NCBI RefSeq assembly: GCF_900107595.1
Contig: NZ_FNQF01000002.1
Location: forward strand, 1 to 64,000
Origin: Psychroflexus halocasei
GTDB taxonomy: Bacteria > Bacteroidota > Bacteroidia > Flavobacteriales > Flavobacteriaceae
DNA length: 64,000 bases
Reading direction: 5' to 3'
Part shown: one piece after another, positions 29,701 to 38,690 of the stretch
Position numbering within the stretch: position 1 is the stretch's first letter
Layout: the number at the start of each line of letters is the position of its first letter
Made by a program: the position numbers and the translations under genes
The notes under the pieces: generated by a model
Told to the model about the DNA's origin: nothing
Seen by the model: only the letters and a program-made list of their open reading frames with translations
Database searches by the model: none

Positions 29701-31131
29701 ATGCAACATACTGCTCATTCAGTCTGGAAAAATTGTCTCTCATTTATTGAGGATAACATTTCTAATCAAGCATATAAGACATGGTTTGAACCTATTGAGG
29801 CAGTCAATTTAACTGAAAACTCTTTAAGCATAAAAGTGCCGTCAAAGTTTTTTTACGAGTGGCTTGAAGAACATTATGTTGAGTTATTAAAATCAGCATT
29901 AACCAAAGAACTTGGTAAAGGTGCAAAACTTGTGTATAGCATTAAAATGGAAAATACGCAAGGCAAGAAAAAGTCGCATACCGAGAGTATTCCAAGTACA
30001 CAACGCTCAAATGTCAGTGCACAATCAGTCGAATTTAAATCGTCTCAAAAAAATCCTGAATTTAAGAATCCTTTTGTGATTCCTGGTGTTCGCAATCTTA
30101 AGATAGATTCTCAACTCAATTCAAATTATGGTTTTGAAAGTTTTATAGAAGGAGATGCCAATAGATTAGCACGTTCTGCAAGTTTAGCAGTTTCAAATAA
30201 ACCTGGCGGAACATCATTCAATCCACTGCTTATTTTTGGAGGTGTTGGTTTAGGCAAAACGCATTTAGCGCATGCCATTGGTTTAGAGGTTAAAGAGAAA
30301 TTTCCTGATAAAACTGTCTTATACATATCTGCTGAAAAATTTACGCAACAACATATAGAGTCTGTTCGTAAAAATAATAGAAATGATTTTATTCATTTTT
30401 ATCAAATCATCGATGTACTTATTGTTGATGACATTCAATTGTTATCTGGTAAAAAAGGAACACAAGATGTTTTCTTCCATATTTTTAACCATCTACACCA
30501 AAATGGAAAACAGGTTATTTTGACAAGTGACAAAGCGCCTGTAGATATGCAAGAAATTGAAAATCGTTTGTTATCGCGTTTTAAATGGGGCTTATCAGCT
30601 GAATTGATGTCGCCAGATTATCAAACGCGTTTATCGATTATCGAAAATAAACTTTATCGCGATGGAGTTGAAATGCCTGAAGATGTCATTCATTATCTCG
30701 CAGAAAATATCAAATCGAATATACGAGAACTTGAAGGCGCAATTATTTCATTGATTGCACATTCATCTTTCAGCAGAACAGAGGTCTCTATTGATTTGGC
30801 ACAACAAATTGTCAAAAATTACGTCAAGAAAACAAGTCAACAAATTTCTATTGATCGCATACAACAAGTTGTTAGCGAATACTTTCAGCTTGATTTAGAA
30901 TTGATTCAATCCAAAACAAGAAAAAGAAATATTGTACAGGCAAGACAGTTAGCGATGTCTTTTTCTAAAAGATTGACAAATAATTCCTTAACAAGTATTG
31001 GGAAACAAATAGGAAAAAGAGATCACGCAACTGTCCTACATGCATGTAAAACAGTCGATAACTTGAAGCTTACAAATAAAGAATTTAAAAAGTTTTACGA
31101 CGATATTGATAGAAAACTCAAAGAAACATAA
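29701..31131 (+). CDS. dnaA: Chromosomal replication initiator protein
   Basis: A 476-residue AAA+ initiator. Domain I (about 1-85) and a variable linker precede the ATPase core with Walker A at 180-187 (GGVGLGKT), Walker B VLIVDDIQ and arginine-finger region NRLLSRFKWGL. The C-terminal helix-turn-helix has the DnaA signature GKRDHATVLHACKTV. It opens oriC. I see no run of DnaA boxes in the 182 bases upstream, and dnaN is not beside it, so the origin is probably elsewhere. The downstream phosphatase gene begins after two bases. Confidence 0.97.
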   Translation: MQHTAHSVWKNCLSFIEDNISNQAYKTWFEPIEAVNLTENSLSIKVPSKFFYEWLEEHYVELLKSALTKELGKGAKLVYSIKMENTQGKKKSHTESIPSTQRSNVSAQSVEFKSSQKNPEFKNPFVIPGVRNLKIDSQLNSNYGFESFIEGDANRLARSASLAVSNKPGGTSFNPLLIFGGVGLGKTHLAHAIGLEVKEKFPDKTVLYISAEKFTQQHIESVRKNNRNDFIHFYQIIDVLIVDDIQLLSGKKGTQDVFFHIFNHLHQNGKQVILTSDKAPVDMQEIENRLLSRFKWGLSAELMSPDYQTRLSIIENKLYRDGVEMPEDVIHYLAENIKSNIRELEGAIISLIAHSSFSRTEVSIDLAQQIVKNYVKKTSQQISIDRIQQVVSEYFQLDLELIQSKTRKRNIVQARQLAMSFSKRLTNNSLTSIGKQIGKRDHATVLHACKTVDNLKLTNKEFKKFYDDIDRKLKET

Positions 31132-31133
31132 AT

Positions 31134-31592
31134 ATGAAGACGCGAATATTAATGGTATGTTTAGGTAATATTTGCCGCTCACCATTAGCGGAAGGTATTT
31201 TAAAATCTAAATTAGACACCTCAAAATTCTATGTTGATTCTGCAGGAACTTCAGCTTTACATGAAGGTGAACTCCCTGATCAAAGATCAATTGATGTAGC
31301 TCAAAAAAATAAACTTGATATTACAGATCAGCGCAGCAGACCTTTCTTAAAATCTGATTTTGAAGATTTTGACTATATTTATGTCATGGATCAATCTAAT
31401 TATGACAATGTTTGTCAATTAGCTGAATCAGATGCAGACAAAAAGAAAGTTAAAATGATTATGGATGAAGTTCACCCAGAATCGTCAGTTGATGTCCCGG
31501 ATCCTTATTACGACAGTATCAACGGGTTTAACCATGTTTATAAAATGTTAGATGATGCTTGTCATCAAATAGCTGACAGATTGAAAAATTAA
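31134..31592 (+). CDS. Low-molecular-weight protein-tyrosine phosphatase
   Basis: A 152-residue phosphatase with the active-site loop CLGNICRS (nucleophile Cys9, Arg15) and the general acid Asp in DPYYDS near residue 125. Both key elements are intact. It acts in the cytoplasm on phosphotyrosine; in other bacteria relatives control capsule tyrosine kinases, but no kinase is nearby. It is wedged between dnaA and an RsmI-like gene with gaps of 2 and 3 bases, so the three are cotranscribed. Confidence 0.92.
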   Translation: MKTRILMVCLGNICRSPLAEGILKSKLDTSKFYVDSAGTSALHEGELPDQRSIDVAQKNKLDITDQRSRPFLKSDFEDFDYIYVMDQSNYDNVCQLAESDADKKKVKMIMDEVHPESSVDVPDPYYDSINGFNHVYKMLDDACHQIADRLKN

Positions 31593-31595
31593 AAA

Positions 31596-32318
31596 ATGAG
31601 CGATAATCAATCGAAAGGAAAATTGTTTTTGATCCCTAATTTATTAGGTGATCAAGCGCCTCTTGAAGTGCTTCCGCTTTCAATACGTAAAGTGATTGAA
31701 TCAATTGATTATTATATTGTCGAGAATGAAAAAGTCGCAAGACGATTTATCAAAACGATTTCTCCCAAAAAATCACAAGATAAATTACATATTCAAAAAC
31801 TAAATAAATTTACTTCTGAATTAGAAATACCAGACTTTCTAAATCCTTGCTTAGAAGGTCAAGATGTCGCCATTATCTCTGATGCTGGATGTCCTGGTGT
31901 TGCCGATCCTGGTGCCGTGATTGTAGATTTAGCTCACAAAAGTAAAATTGACGTTATCCCACTTGTTGGTCCTTCCTCTATCCTTCTGGGATTGATGGCA
32001 AGCGGATTGAACGGTCAAAGTTTTGCTTTTAATGGCTATTTACCAATTGATAAGAATGAGCGCAAAAAAAGTTTAAAGAAATTTGAGAACAGAAGTCGCC
32101 AAGAAAACCAAACCCAAATTTTTATAGAGACACCTTACAGAAACAATCAATTAATCGATGATTTGTGTAAAGCATTACATCCCTTAACAAAACTCTGCAT
32201 CGCCGTTGATTTAACAACTGAAGATGAGCTGGTGAAAACCAAAACAGTTGAGCAATGGTGTCAAGAGAAAATTGACATTCATAAACGTCCAGCTATTTAT
32301 CTCATTCTAGCTTCCTAA
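31596..32318 (+). CDS. RsmI-like SAM-dependent methyltransferase (tetrapyrrole methylase fold)
   Basis: A 240-residue enzyme of the tetrapyrrole-methylase superfamily. Motifs include LFLIPNLLGDQ near the N-terminus, the SAM-contacting ISDAGCPGVADPGA and GPSSILLGLMASGLNGQSF. Members of this subgroup are relatives of the 16S rRNA 2'-O-methyltransferase RsmI, but the N-terminal part is different (no GTPIGN), so I do not assign the rRNA target. It follows the tyrosine phosphatase by three bases in the dnaA transcript. Confidence 0.82.
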   Translation: MSDNQSKGKLFLIPNLLGDQAPLEVLPLSIRKVIESIDYYIVENEKVARRFIKTISPKKSQDKLHIQKLNKFTSELEIPDFLNPCLEGQDVAIISDAGCPGVADPGAVIVDLAHKSKIDVIPLVGPSSILLGLMASGLNGQSFAFNGYLPIDKNERKKSLKKFENRSRQENQTQIFIETPYRNNQLIDDLCKALHPLTKLCIAVDLTTEDELVKTKTVEQWCQEKIDIHKRPAIYLILAS

Positions 32319-32400
32319 AAATTCACTTTTAATTAACGTCCTTTTAAGCTTATGATTATTTATTTTGTTAGATATTTGTATATACAAATGTTGTTAATAC

Positions 32401-32859
32401 ATGGAAGTAAAAAAAATAATTCAATCCAATGAAGCTTTACCGATTGCTAAAGAAACAATGATTAATTTGATTATTAGTTCACAACTTGTACATGACTCTT
32501 ACAACAAAGTTTTAAAAGAATTTAATTTAAGTCAGCAACAATTCAACGTTTTACGTATTCTCAGAGGTCAGAAAGGAAAACCTGCAAACCTCAAATGCAT
32601 TCAGGAAAGAATGGTGACGAAAATGAGTAACACAACGAGACTCATTGATAAGTTGATTGAAAAAGGCTATGTAGAAAGACATATTTGTCCAGAAAACAGA
32701 AGAGAAATCGAAGTTTATATTACTCAAACAGGTTTAGATATCCTAGGCAAGGTAAGCCCTGTTTTAGAGGATACTGAAAAGTCATTATCACAAAATCTTA
32801 CCAATTTAGAGTTGGAAAAACTAAATAAATTATTGAATAAATTAAGAACACATGAATAA
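32401..32859 (+). CDS. MarR-family transcriptional regulator
   Basis: A 152-residue winged-helix repressor. A dimerisation helix is followed by the helix-turn-helix (LSQQQFNVLRILRGQ, then CIQERMVTKMSNTTRLIDKLIEKGYVER) and the wing with ENRREIEVYIT. It overlaps the downstream nitroreductase-like gene by 8 bases and probably controls that operon, including the YceI gene behind it. A GATATTTG word upstream is close to the flavobacterial -7 element. The effector is unknown; MarR proteins often respond to phenolic compounds or oxidants. Confidence 0.9.
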   Translation: MEVKKIIQSNEALPIAKETMINLIISSQLVHDSYNKVLKEFNLSQQQFNVLRILRGQKGKPANLKCIQERMVTKMSNTTRLIDKLIEKGYVERHICPENRREIEVYITQTGLDILGKVSPVLEDTEKSLSQNLTNLELEKLNKLLNKLRTHE

Positions 32860-33490
32860 TATTTTAGAAGAATATAAGTGGCGTTATGCAACAAAAAAAT
32901 TTAATTCAGACAAGAAAATCTCAGACAAAGAGATGTCAGTGATAAAAGAAGTGATGCGTTTAGCTCCCTCCTCTTATGGACTTCAACCTTATGAAATTAT
33001 TATTGTAGAAAATGATAAAATTAGAAAGAAATTATGTGAGAAAGCTGGTATGAATCAACCACAAATCAAAGACGCATCTCACCTAATCGTGTTTGCTTAT
33101 AACACCAAAATCAATGAAGAATATTTAAACCATTTCATCGATAAAGTTTCTGAAACTCGAAGCATTCCAAAGGAAGACCTTAAAAGTCGTCACCAATTAA
33201 TGTCGACCGCCGTAATTCAGCAAAGTGAAGAATGGAAAAAAAATTGGGCTAAAAATCAAGCTTATTTAGGTTTAGGGAATTTATTGAGTAATGTGAGCAG
33301 ATTAAAAATAGACGCTTGCCCAATGGAAGGATTTAATGCTGAAAAATTTGACGATATATTAAAGTTATCAGACAAAAACTTGAGTACTGCTGTTATCGCA
33401 ACACTTGGCTATAGAGATGAATCTGATGATGCAAAAGATGCTAAAAAAGTAAGAAAAACAGAAGAAGAATTTTTTAATTATATTTCATAA
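32852..33490 (+). CDS. NAD(P)H-dependent nitroreductase-family oxidoreductase
   Basis: A 212-residue FMN-dependent oxidoreductase of the NfsB type. The N-terminus (YKWRYATKKFNSDKKIS) and RLAPSSYGLQPYEIIIVEN carry the FMN phosphate contacts; a later stretch DACPMEGFNAEKFDDIL is diagnostic, and IATLGYRDESDD closes the site. Relatives reduce nitro compounds, quinones or flavins. The 8-base overlap with the marR gene points to a MarR-controlled detoxification operon. Confidence 0.9.
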   Translation: MNNILEEYKWRYATKKFNSDKKISDKEMSVIKEVMRLAPSSYGLQPYEIIIVENDKIRKKLCEKAGMNQPQIKDASHLIVFAYNTKINEEYLNHFIDKVSETRSIPKEDLKSRHQLMSTAVIQQSEEWKKNWAKNQAYLGLGNLLSNVSRLKIDACPMEGFNAEKFDDILKLSDKNLSTAVIATLGYRDESDDAKDAKKVRKTEEEFFNYIS

Positions 33491-33513
33491 ACAATAACTT
33501 AAAATTAATTATC

Positions 33514-34089
33514 ATGAAAAAAACAATGAAAGCCTTAGCGGCACTAACAGTTTTATTTGCATTCGTTGCATTTACAAACAACACAATTCAAAAGAAAAAA
33601 ATTGATGTTAAGAATAGTAAAATCGAATGGGAAGGTGAAAAATTGACAGGATCTCACAACGGAACAATTCAATTGAAAGATGGTTTCTTGATGATGGAAA
33701 ACGATGAATTAGTCGGTGGAGAATTTACTGTTGATATGACGTCAATTCACGTTGTAGACCTCACAGGAGAAGATAAACAAAAATTAGAAGGTCACTTAAG
33801 TTCTGATGACTTTTTTGGTGTTAAAGAACATCCAACGGCTAAATTGGTTTTAAAAACAGTCGCAAAAAAATCTAATTCAGTTTACGGTGTTTCTGGTGAT
33901 TTAACGATTAAAGGAAAAACAAATCCTATCGCTTTTGATTTAGAAATGGGTAAAAATGAAGCAGAAGCTGAGTTGGTTATCGATAGAACAAAATACGATG
34001 TTAAATATGGTTCAGGTAGCTTTTTTGACAACTTAGGTGACAAAACGATCTACGATGAATTTGAATTAGATATCGAATTAAAATTCTAA
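33514..34089 (+). CDS. YceI-family periplasmic protein
   Basis: A 191-residue lipocalin-like YceI protein. Residues 1-25 form a signal peptide or anchor. The fold markers are VKNSKIEWEGEKLTGSHNGTIQ, GEFTVDMTSIHVVDL, HLSSDDFFGVKEHPTAKL and a final YDEFELDIEL. Proteins of this family bind isoprenoid lipids such as quinones in a central cavity. It sits 23 bases after the nitroreductase gene and probably belongs to the same MarR-controlled unit. The promoter of the trp operon begins immediately after its stop. Confidence 0.9.
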   Translation: MKKTMKALAALTVLFAFVAFTNNTIQKKKIDVKNSKIEWEGEKLTGSHNGTIQLKDGFLMMENDELVGGEFTVDMTSIHVVDLTGEDKQKLEGHLSSDDFFGVKEHPTAKLVLKTVAKKSNSVYGVSGDLTIKGKTNPIAFDLEMGKNEAEAELVIDRTKYDVKYGSGSFFDNLGDKTIYDEFELDIELKF

Positions 34090-34096
34090 ATAAATT

Positions 34097-34125
34097 TTGA
34101 TTTTTAAAAATCAATTTTATATTTG
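34097..34125 (+). promoter_or_regulatory. trp operon promoter
   Basis: TTG at 34097-34099, an 18-base spacer and TATATTTG at 34118-34125 fit the flavobacterial TTG-N17-23-TAnnTTTG consensus exactly. The leader-peptide ATG begins only six bases after the -7 element, so the transcript may be leaderless or nearly so. Confidence 0.75.
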
Positions 34126-34130
34126 CACGT

Positions 34131-34187
34131 ATGTTTAATAATTCAATAAATACTTGGTGGTGGTTACATTTACGTCAAACGTCGTGA
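34131..34187 (+). CDS. trpL: trp leader peptide
   Basis: An 18-codon reading frame encoding MFNNSINTWWWLHLRQTS, with three adjacent Trp codons at 34155-34163. It ends 31 bases before a strong terminator and 88 bases before trpE. This is the arrangement of a transcription-attenuation leader: when charged tRNA-Trp is short the ribosome stalls on the Trp codons, and when it is plentiful the ribosome reaches the stop at 34185. The frame is too short to be meaningful by length alone; the run of Trp codons, the promoter before it and the terminator after it are what support it. Confidence 0.9.
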   Translation: MFNNSINTWWWLHLRQTS

Positions 34188-34217
34188 ACCACATCCCTAT
34201 TGTATTATTTTACATTC

Positions 34218-34250
34218 AAAAAAGGCTTGTCTCACGACAAGCCTTTTTTT
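34218..34250 (+). terminator. trp attenuator terminator
   Basis: A 14-bp stem (34218-34231 with 34236-34249) with a TCAC loop and T run, between trpL and trpE. The segment GTCGTGA at the leader stop (34181-34187) is perfectly complementary to TCACGAC at 34232-34238, covering the loop and start of the 3' arm, and could act as an antiterminator. GTGGTT (34160-34165) can pair with AACCAC (34187-34192) as the competing structure. Confidence 0.85.
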
Positions 34251-34275
34251 ATGCCTAATTTTTAAAAACATCACC

Positions 34276-35667
34276 ATGAAATTAAAATCAACTTATCATA
34301 AAATACTTTCAGACACCATTACACCGGTTAGTATTTATCTTAAAATTAGAGATCAATATCCTGGAAGTTTACTGCTAGAAAGTAGTGATTATCACACTAA
34401 TAACAACTCATTTTCTTACATCTGCATGAATCCGATTGCGAGTTTTAAATTAGAAAATGAACTCATCACAATTGAAAAACAAGACCAAAAAGATCAGCAA
34501 ATAAAGCTCACAGATCAAGAAGATCTTAATCGTGAATTAAAAAAATTTAGAGATAGTTTTGAGATTGAAAAGTTTGATTTTAAATTCACAACCAATGCCT
34601 TATTTGGTTACACTGCTTATGATGCAATTCGGTATTTTGAAAATGTAGATATCAAAAAAAGAAAAGATAACATTCAAATTCCAGACTTATATTATGCTGT
34701 TTATCAAAATATTATTGTCATCAATCACTTTAATAATGAAGCTTATATTTTTAACCATTCAGCGGATGACATTAACTTAATCCCCGAAATAAATCATATT
34801 ATTTCTTCTCAAACACATTCAATTTTTCATTTTGATTATGATGAAAATATTACCTCAAATTTTACAGATGATGAGTTTAAACTCAATGTGTCAGAAGCTA
34901 AAAAACACTGTCAAAGAGGTGATATTTTTCAAATGGTATTATCAAGAAGGTTTGAACAGAAATTTAAAGGAGACGAATTTAATGTTTACAGAACTTTAAG
35001 AAGCATTAATCCAAGTCCGTATTTGTTTTATTTTGATTACACGGATTTCAAAATTTTTGGAAGTTCACCAGAAGCTCAATTAGTTGTCAACCGAAAGAAA
35101 GCCGAAATCCACCCTATTGCCGGAACATTTAAAAGAACAGGACAAGATGAAGAAGATGTTGCGTTAGCTAAAGAATTGAGCGAAGACCCAAAAGAAAACT
35201 CTGAGCACGTTATGTTGGTGGATTTAGCAAGAAACGACCTCAGTAAAAACGGAAGAAATGTGAAGCTAGAAACAGATAAAGAAGTCCAGTTTTTCTCACA
35301 TGTGATTCATTTAGTGAGCAAAGTCACAGCAGATATTAAGGATGATAAGGATGCCATAGATTTAGCAGCCGATTGTTTTCCTGCAGGAACTTTATCAGGT
35401 GCGCCTAAACCAAAAGCGCTTGAATTGATTGAAAAATATGAGACTTTAAATAGAAATCATTATGGTGGCGCAATCGGAATCTTAGATTTTGAAGGCAATT
35501 ATAACCACGCCATTATTATTAGAAGTTTTTTAAGTAAAAACCATCATTTATATTATCAAGCTGGTGCAGGGATTGTTAATGATTCTGATCCAAATTCTGA
35601 ACTTGAAGAAGTTTACAATAAATTAAAAGCATTAAAAAAAGCAATGGCTTTAGCCAAAAAAATATAG
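34276..35667 (+). CDS. trpE: Anthranilate synthase component I
   Basis: A 463-residue chorismate-utilising enzyme that makes anthranilate using ammonia from TrpG. The N-terminal feedback site motif LLES is at residues 33-36, with MNPIASF after it, so tryptophan inhibition is likely retained. The catalytic C-terminal domain has QMVLSRRFEQ, PEAQLVV, PIAGTFKRTG, HVMLVDLARNDL and GGAIGILDF. It is the first structural gene of the operon, behind the attenuator, with trpG two bases downstream. Confidence 0.96.
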   Translation: MKLKSTYHKILSDTITPVSIYLKIRDQYPGSLLLESSDYHTNNNSFSYICMNPIASFKLENELITIEKQDQKDQQIKLTDQEDLNRELKKFRDSFEIEKFDFKFTTNALFGYTAYDAIRYFENVDIKKRKDNIQIPDLYYAVYQNIIVINHFNNEAYIFNHSADDINLIPEINHIISSQTHSIFHFDYDENITSNFTDDEFKLNVSEAKKHCQRGDIFQMVLSRRFEQKFKGDEFNVYRTLRSINPSPYLFYFDYTDFKIFGSSPEAQLVVNRKKAEIHPIAGTFKRTGQDEEDVALAKELSEDPKENSEHVMLVDLARNDLSKNGRNVKLETDKEVQFFSHVIHLVSKVTADIKDDKDAIDLAADCFPAGTLSGAPKPKALELIEKYETLNRNHYGGAIGILDFEGNYNHAIIIRSFLSKNHHLYYQAGAGIVNDSDPNSELEEVYNKLKALKKAMALAKKI

Positions 35668-35669
35668 CT

Positions 35670-36239
35670 ATGAAAAAGAAAATTTTAGTCATTGATAACT
35701 ACGACTCATTTGTTTACAATTTGGTTCATTATTTAGAAGAATTTGATGCTGAAGTATCTGTGTATAGAAATGATGAAATTGATTTAGAAATCATAAAAGA
35801 TTTTGACAAAATCTTACTTTCTCCAGGACCAGGAATTCCTGATGAAGCCGGATTACTTAAAAAAATCATCGAAGACTTTGCGAGTCAAAAACCAATTTTA
35901 GGTGTTTGTTTAGGGCTTCAAGCTATTGTTGAAGTTTTTGGTGGAACACTCAAAAACTTAGATCAAGTTTATCATGGAATTTCAACTCCTGCGAAATTAA
36001 TAGTTGAAGATGATATAATCTTTAAAGATATACCTCAAAACTTTGAAATTGGCCGATATCATTCTTGGTGCTCCAATCAAAAGGTTCCTGACATTTTAGA
36101 AGTAACAGCCGTAGATCAAAATAATGAAGTCATGGCGCTTAGACATAAAAAGCTTCCTATAAATGCAGTACAATTCCATCCTGAATCGGTGTTAACACCT
36201 TATGGAAAAAAGATTATTAAAAACTGGGTTGAACACTAA
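35670..36239 (+). CDS. trpG: Anthranilate synthase component II (glutamine amidotransferase)
   Basis: A 189-residue class I glutamine amidotransferase that delivers ammonia to TrpE. Motifs are IDNYDSFVYNLVHY at the N-terminus, the oxyanion SPGPGIPDEAG, the nucleophile cysteine in GVCLGLQAI and the catalytic His/Glu in QFHPESVLT. Position between trpE and trpD makes anthranilate synthase its main partner; whether it also serves aminodeoxychorismate synthase is not visible. Confidence 0.95.
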   Translation: MKKKILVIDNYDSFVYNLVHYLEEFDAEVSVYRNDEIDLEIIKDFDKILLSPGPGIPDEAGLLKKIIEDFASQKPILGVCLGLQAIVEVFGGTLKNLDQVYHGISTPAKLIVEDDIIFKDIPQNFEIGRYHSWCSNQKVPDILEVTAVDQNNEVMALRHKKLPINAVQFHPESVLTPYGKKIIKNWVEH

Positions 36240-36248
36240 AACAAAAAA

Positions 36249-37250
36249 ATGAAAGATTTATTAAATCGACTTATACAGCATGAAACTATTGATAAAGATG
36301 AAGCAAAATCGGCTTTATTAAAGATCTCATCACAAGAAATTAATCCGCTTCAAATCGCTTCTTTTTTGACTGTTTTTATGATGAGAAAAATCACAATTGA
36401 AGAGTTAGAAGGCTTTAAAGAAGCCTTACTCGAAACTTGCCACAAAATAGATTTATCAGCTTACGATGCAATGGATTTGTGTGGAACTGGTGGCGATGGT
36501 AAAAACACATTTAATATTTCAACTGCAGCATCATTTGTTGTGGCTTCGCTTGGCATAAATGTTGCCAAACACGGCAACTACGGCGTCTCTTCAATAAGTG
36601 GTAGCTCGAATGTTTTAGAATCAATTGGAGTAAAATTTACAAATGATGAAAAGCGATTACAAAATCAAATGGAGCGAACTGGTATTTGTATTTTACACGC
36701 GCCTCTTTTTCATCCAGCTATGAAAGCAGTTGCCAGCATCAGGAAATCATTGGCAATAAAGACATTTTTTAACATGCTGGGACCGATGGTTAACCCATCT
36801 CAACCTAAACATCAATTGGTAGGTGTTTTTGATTTGGAGCTTTTAAGATTGTACCATTATCTATATCAAAAAACTGATAAAAATTACTGTATAATTAATG
36901 ACTTAAATGGTTATGATGAAATTTCCTTAACAGGAAAATCTAGGTTAATTTCAACATCGGAAGATATGTATATCAACCCTCAAGATTTTTCAGCTTCTCA
37001 AATTAAGCCTCAATCTATTTACGGTGGAAAAACAGTTGATGAAGCTGTAGAAATTTTCATAAAAGTTTTAAAAGGTAAAGCTGATGAAGCTCAATTAAAT
37101 GTTGTTTCTGCAAATGCTGCGGCTGCCATAAAATTAAAAAAAGACATCAGTTATAAGGAAGCTTTTGATCTAGCCAAAAACCAATTAAAGAGAGCTAAAG
37201 CCTATCAAGTTTTAATGAATTTAAAAGAAGAAACACATGCATATTCTTGA
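36249..37250 (+). CDS. trpD: Anthranilate phosphoribosyltransferase
   Basis: A 333-residue enzyme joining anthranilate to PRPP. The PRPP-binding glycine-rich loop is DLCGTGGDGKNTFNIST, followed by VAKHGNYGVSS and the family marker FNMLGPMVNPSQP. Length is normal and no fusion to trpG is present. The end overlaps the start of trpC by 14 bases, indicating translational coupling. Confidence 0.96.
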   Translation: MKDLLNRLIQHETIDKDEAKSALLKISSQEINPLQIASFLTVFMMRKITIEELEGFKEALLETCHKIDLSAYDAMDLCGTGGDGKNTFNISTAASFVVASLGINVAKHGNYGVSSISGSSNVLESIGVKFTNDEKRLQNQMERTGICILHAPLFHPAMKAVASIRKSLAIKTFFNMLGPMVNPSQPKHQLVGVFDLELLRLYHYLYQKTDKNYCIINDLNGYDEISLTGKSRLISTSEDMYINPQDFSASQIKPQSIYGGKTVDEAVEIFIKVLKGKADEAQLNVVSANAAAAIKLKKDISYKEAFDLAKNQLKRAKAYQVLMNLKEETHAYS

Positions 37251-38028
37251 CCACATCATTCAGCAAAAAAAGAAGGAAATCAAAATCAAAAAAGAGCTGA
37301 TTCCATTAGAAAGCTTCATGAAAACTGAGTTTTATAAAGCTGAAAGTAAATCTCTAAAAAGAAGTATTCAAAACGCAAATAACATTCCTGTCATTGCTGA
37401 ATTTAAGCGCAGGTCGCCAAGCCGAGAAGTTATCAATCAAAAAATTCATGTCATTGATGTGGCAGAATCTTATCAAAAACTAAGTTTCTGCGCAATGTCA
37501 ATTCTTACAGATCAACATTTCTTTGGTGGTTCTTTAGAAGATTTAGTATTAGCAAGATCAAAATTTAAAAATCCCATTTTAAGAAAAGAATTCATCATTG
37601 ATGCTTATCAAATTCACGAAACAAAAGCATACGGTGCTGATGTTATTTTGCTCATTGCAAGTATTTTATCTACAAATAAATTAAAGTCACTGTACCAAAC
37701 AGCGACAGATTTAGGTTTAGAAGTTTTGGTTGAAATCCATAATCAGCAAGAATTAGAAAAAGCATTAGAAGTTGATGCAGAAATCATTGGCATTAACAAT
37801 AGAAATCTTAAAACCTTTGAAGTTGACCTTAAAAATAGCGTCAAATTAGCGAATCAAATCCCACATAATAAAATCAAAATTTCTGAAAGCGGAATTTCTA
37901 ATCCTGAAACGATTAAAATGTTACAATCTGAAGGCTTTGATGCCTTTCTCATCGGCGAAAATTTTATGAAATCAACTCCAGATTCGTTTGACAAAAATTG
38001 CTCAAGTTTTATTCAAAACATAAAATAA
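37237..38028 (+). CDS. trpC: Indole-3-glycerol phosphate synthase
   Basis: A 263-residue TIM-barrel enzyme that closes the indole ring. Family motifs run in order: IAEFKRRSPSR (catalytic Lys), ILTDQHFFGGS, ILRKEFIIDAYQI, EVLVEIHN, IGINNRNLKTF and KISESGI. It is a separate protein, not fused to TrpF as in enterobacteria. The stop overlaps the trpF start (TAATG). Confidence 0.96.
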   Translation: MHILDHIIQQKKKEIKIKKELIPLESFMKTEFYKAESKSLKRSIQNANNIPVIAEFKRRSPSREVINQKIHVIDVAESYQKLSFCAMSILTDQHFFGGSLEDLVLARSKFKNPILRKEFIIDAYQIHETKAYGADVILLIASILSTNKLKSLYQTATDLGLEVLVEIHNQQELEKALEVDAEIIGINNRNLKTFEVDLKNSVKLANQIPHNKIKISESGISNPETIKMLQSEGFDAFLIGENFMKSTPDSFDKNCSSFIQNIK

Positions 38029-38690
38029 TGAAAGAACTTAAAATCAAAGTTTGTGGTTTAAAAAACCAACAGAACATCAACGAAATAGAAGATTGTGATC
38101 TTGATTATGTCGGTTTTATCTTCTATGAAAAATCTAAAAGATTTGTTGAAGAAAATCAACTCATCACAACTTCACAAAACTTCAAACGTGTTGGCATTTT
38201 TGTCAATTCGTCAATTCAAAATATATGTGATAAAGTAATTCAATACAACTTAGATGTTGTTCAATTGCATGGAGATGAATCACCTTTAGAAGTGAAAAAA
38301 ATCAGAAGTGAAATTTTGAAATTATCATTGCATAAATTTATAGAAATCTGGAAAGCCATTTCTATAAAAAAAGAATCTGACATTCATAAGGCTGACGCCT
38401 ATCAACACATTATTGATAAATTCCTTTTTGATACTAAAGGAAAACTTTATGGTGGAAATGGCCAACATTTTGATTGGCAAATTTTAGATGAATACTCCTA
38501 TTCACCTCCTTTCCTACTCTCTGGAGGTATTTCAAACAAAGATGTCTCAGCAATTAAGGAAATTAAGCATCCAAAACTTCATGGAATCGATATCAATAGC
38601 CAGTTTGAAGTAAAGCCAGGATTAAAAAATATAAATCTGATTAAAGAATTCACTAAAAGTATTAAACAAAATGAAAAACTTACAATATAA
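38028..38690 (+). CDS. trpF: Phosphoribosylanthranilate isomerase
   Basis: A 220-residue TIM-barrel isomerase. Motifs are KVCGLKNQQNI with the catalytic cysteine, DYVGFIFYEKSKRFV, VQLHGDES and LLSGGIS near the phosphate site. I choose the ATG at 38028, which overlaps the trpC stop by one base and places MKELKIKVCGL at the N-terminus; the ten-codon upstream extension lies inside trpC. The 3' end overlaps trpB by 20 bases. Confidence 0.94.
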   Translation: MKELKIKVCGLKNQQNINEIEDCDLDYVGFIFYEKSKRFVEENQLITTSQNFKRVGIFVNSSIQNICDKVIQYNLDVVQLHGDESPLEVKKIRSEILKLSLHKFIEIWKAISIKKESDIHKADAYQHIIDKFLFDTKGKLYGGNGQHFDWQILDEYSYSPPFLLSGGISNKDVSAIKEIKHPKLHGIDINSQFEVKPGLKNINLIKEFTKSIKQNEKLTI

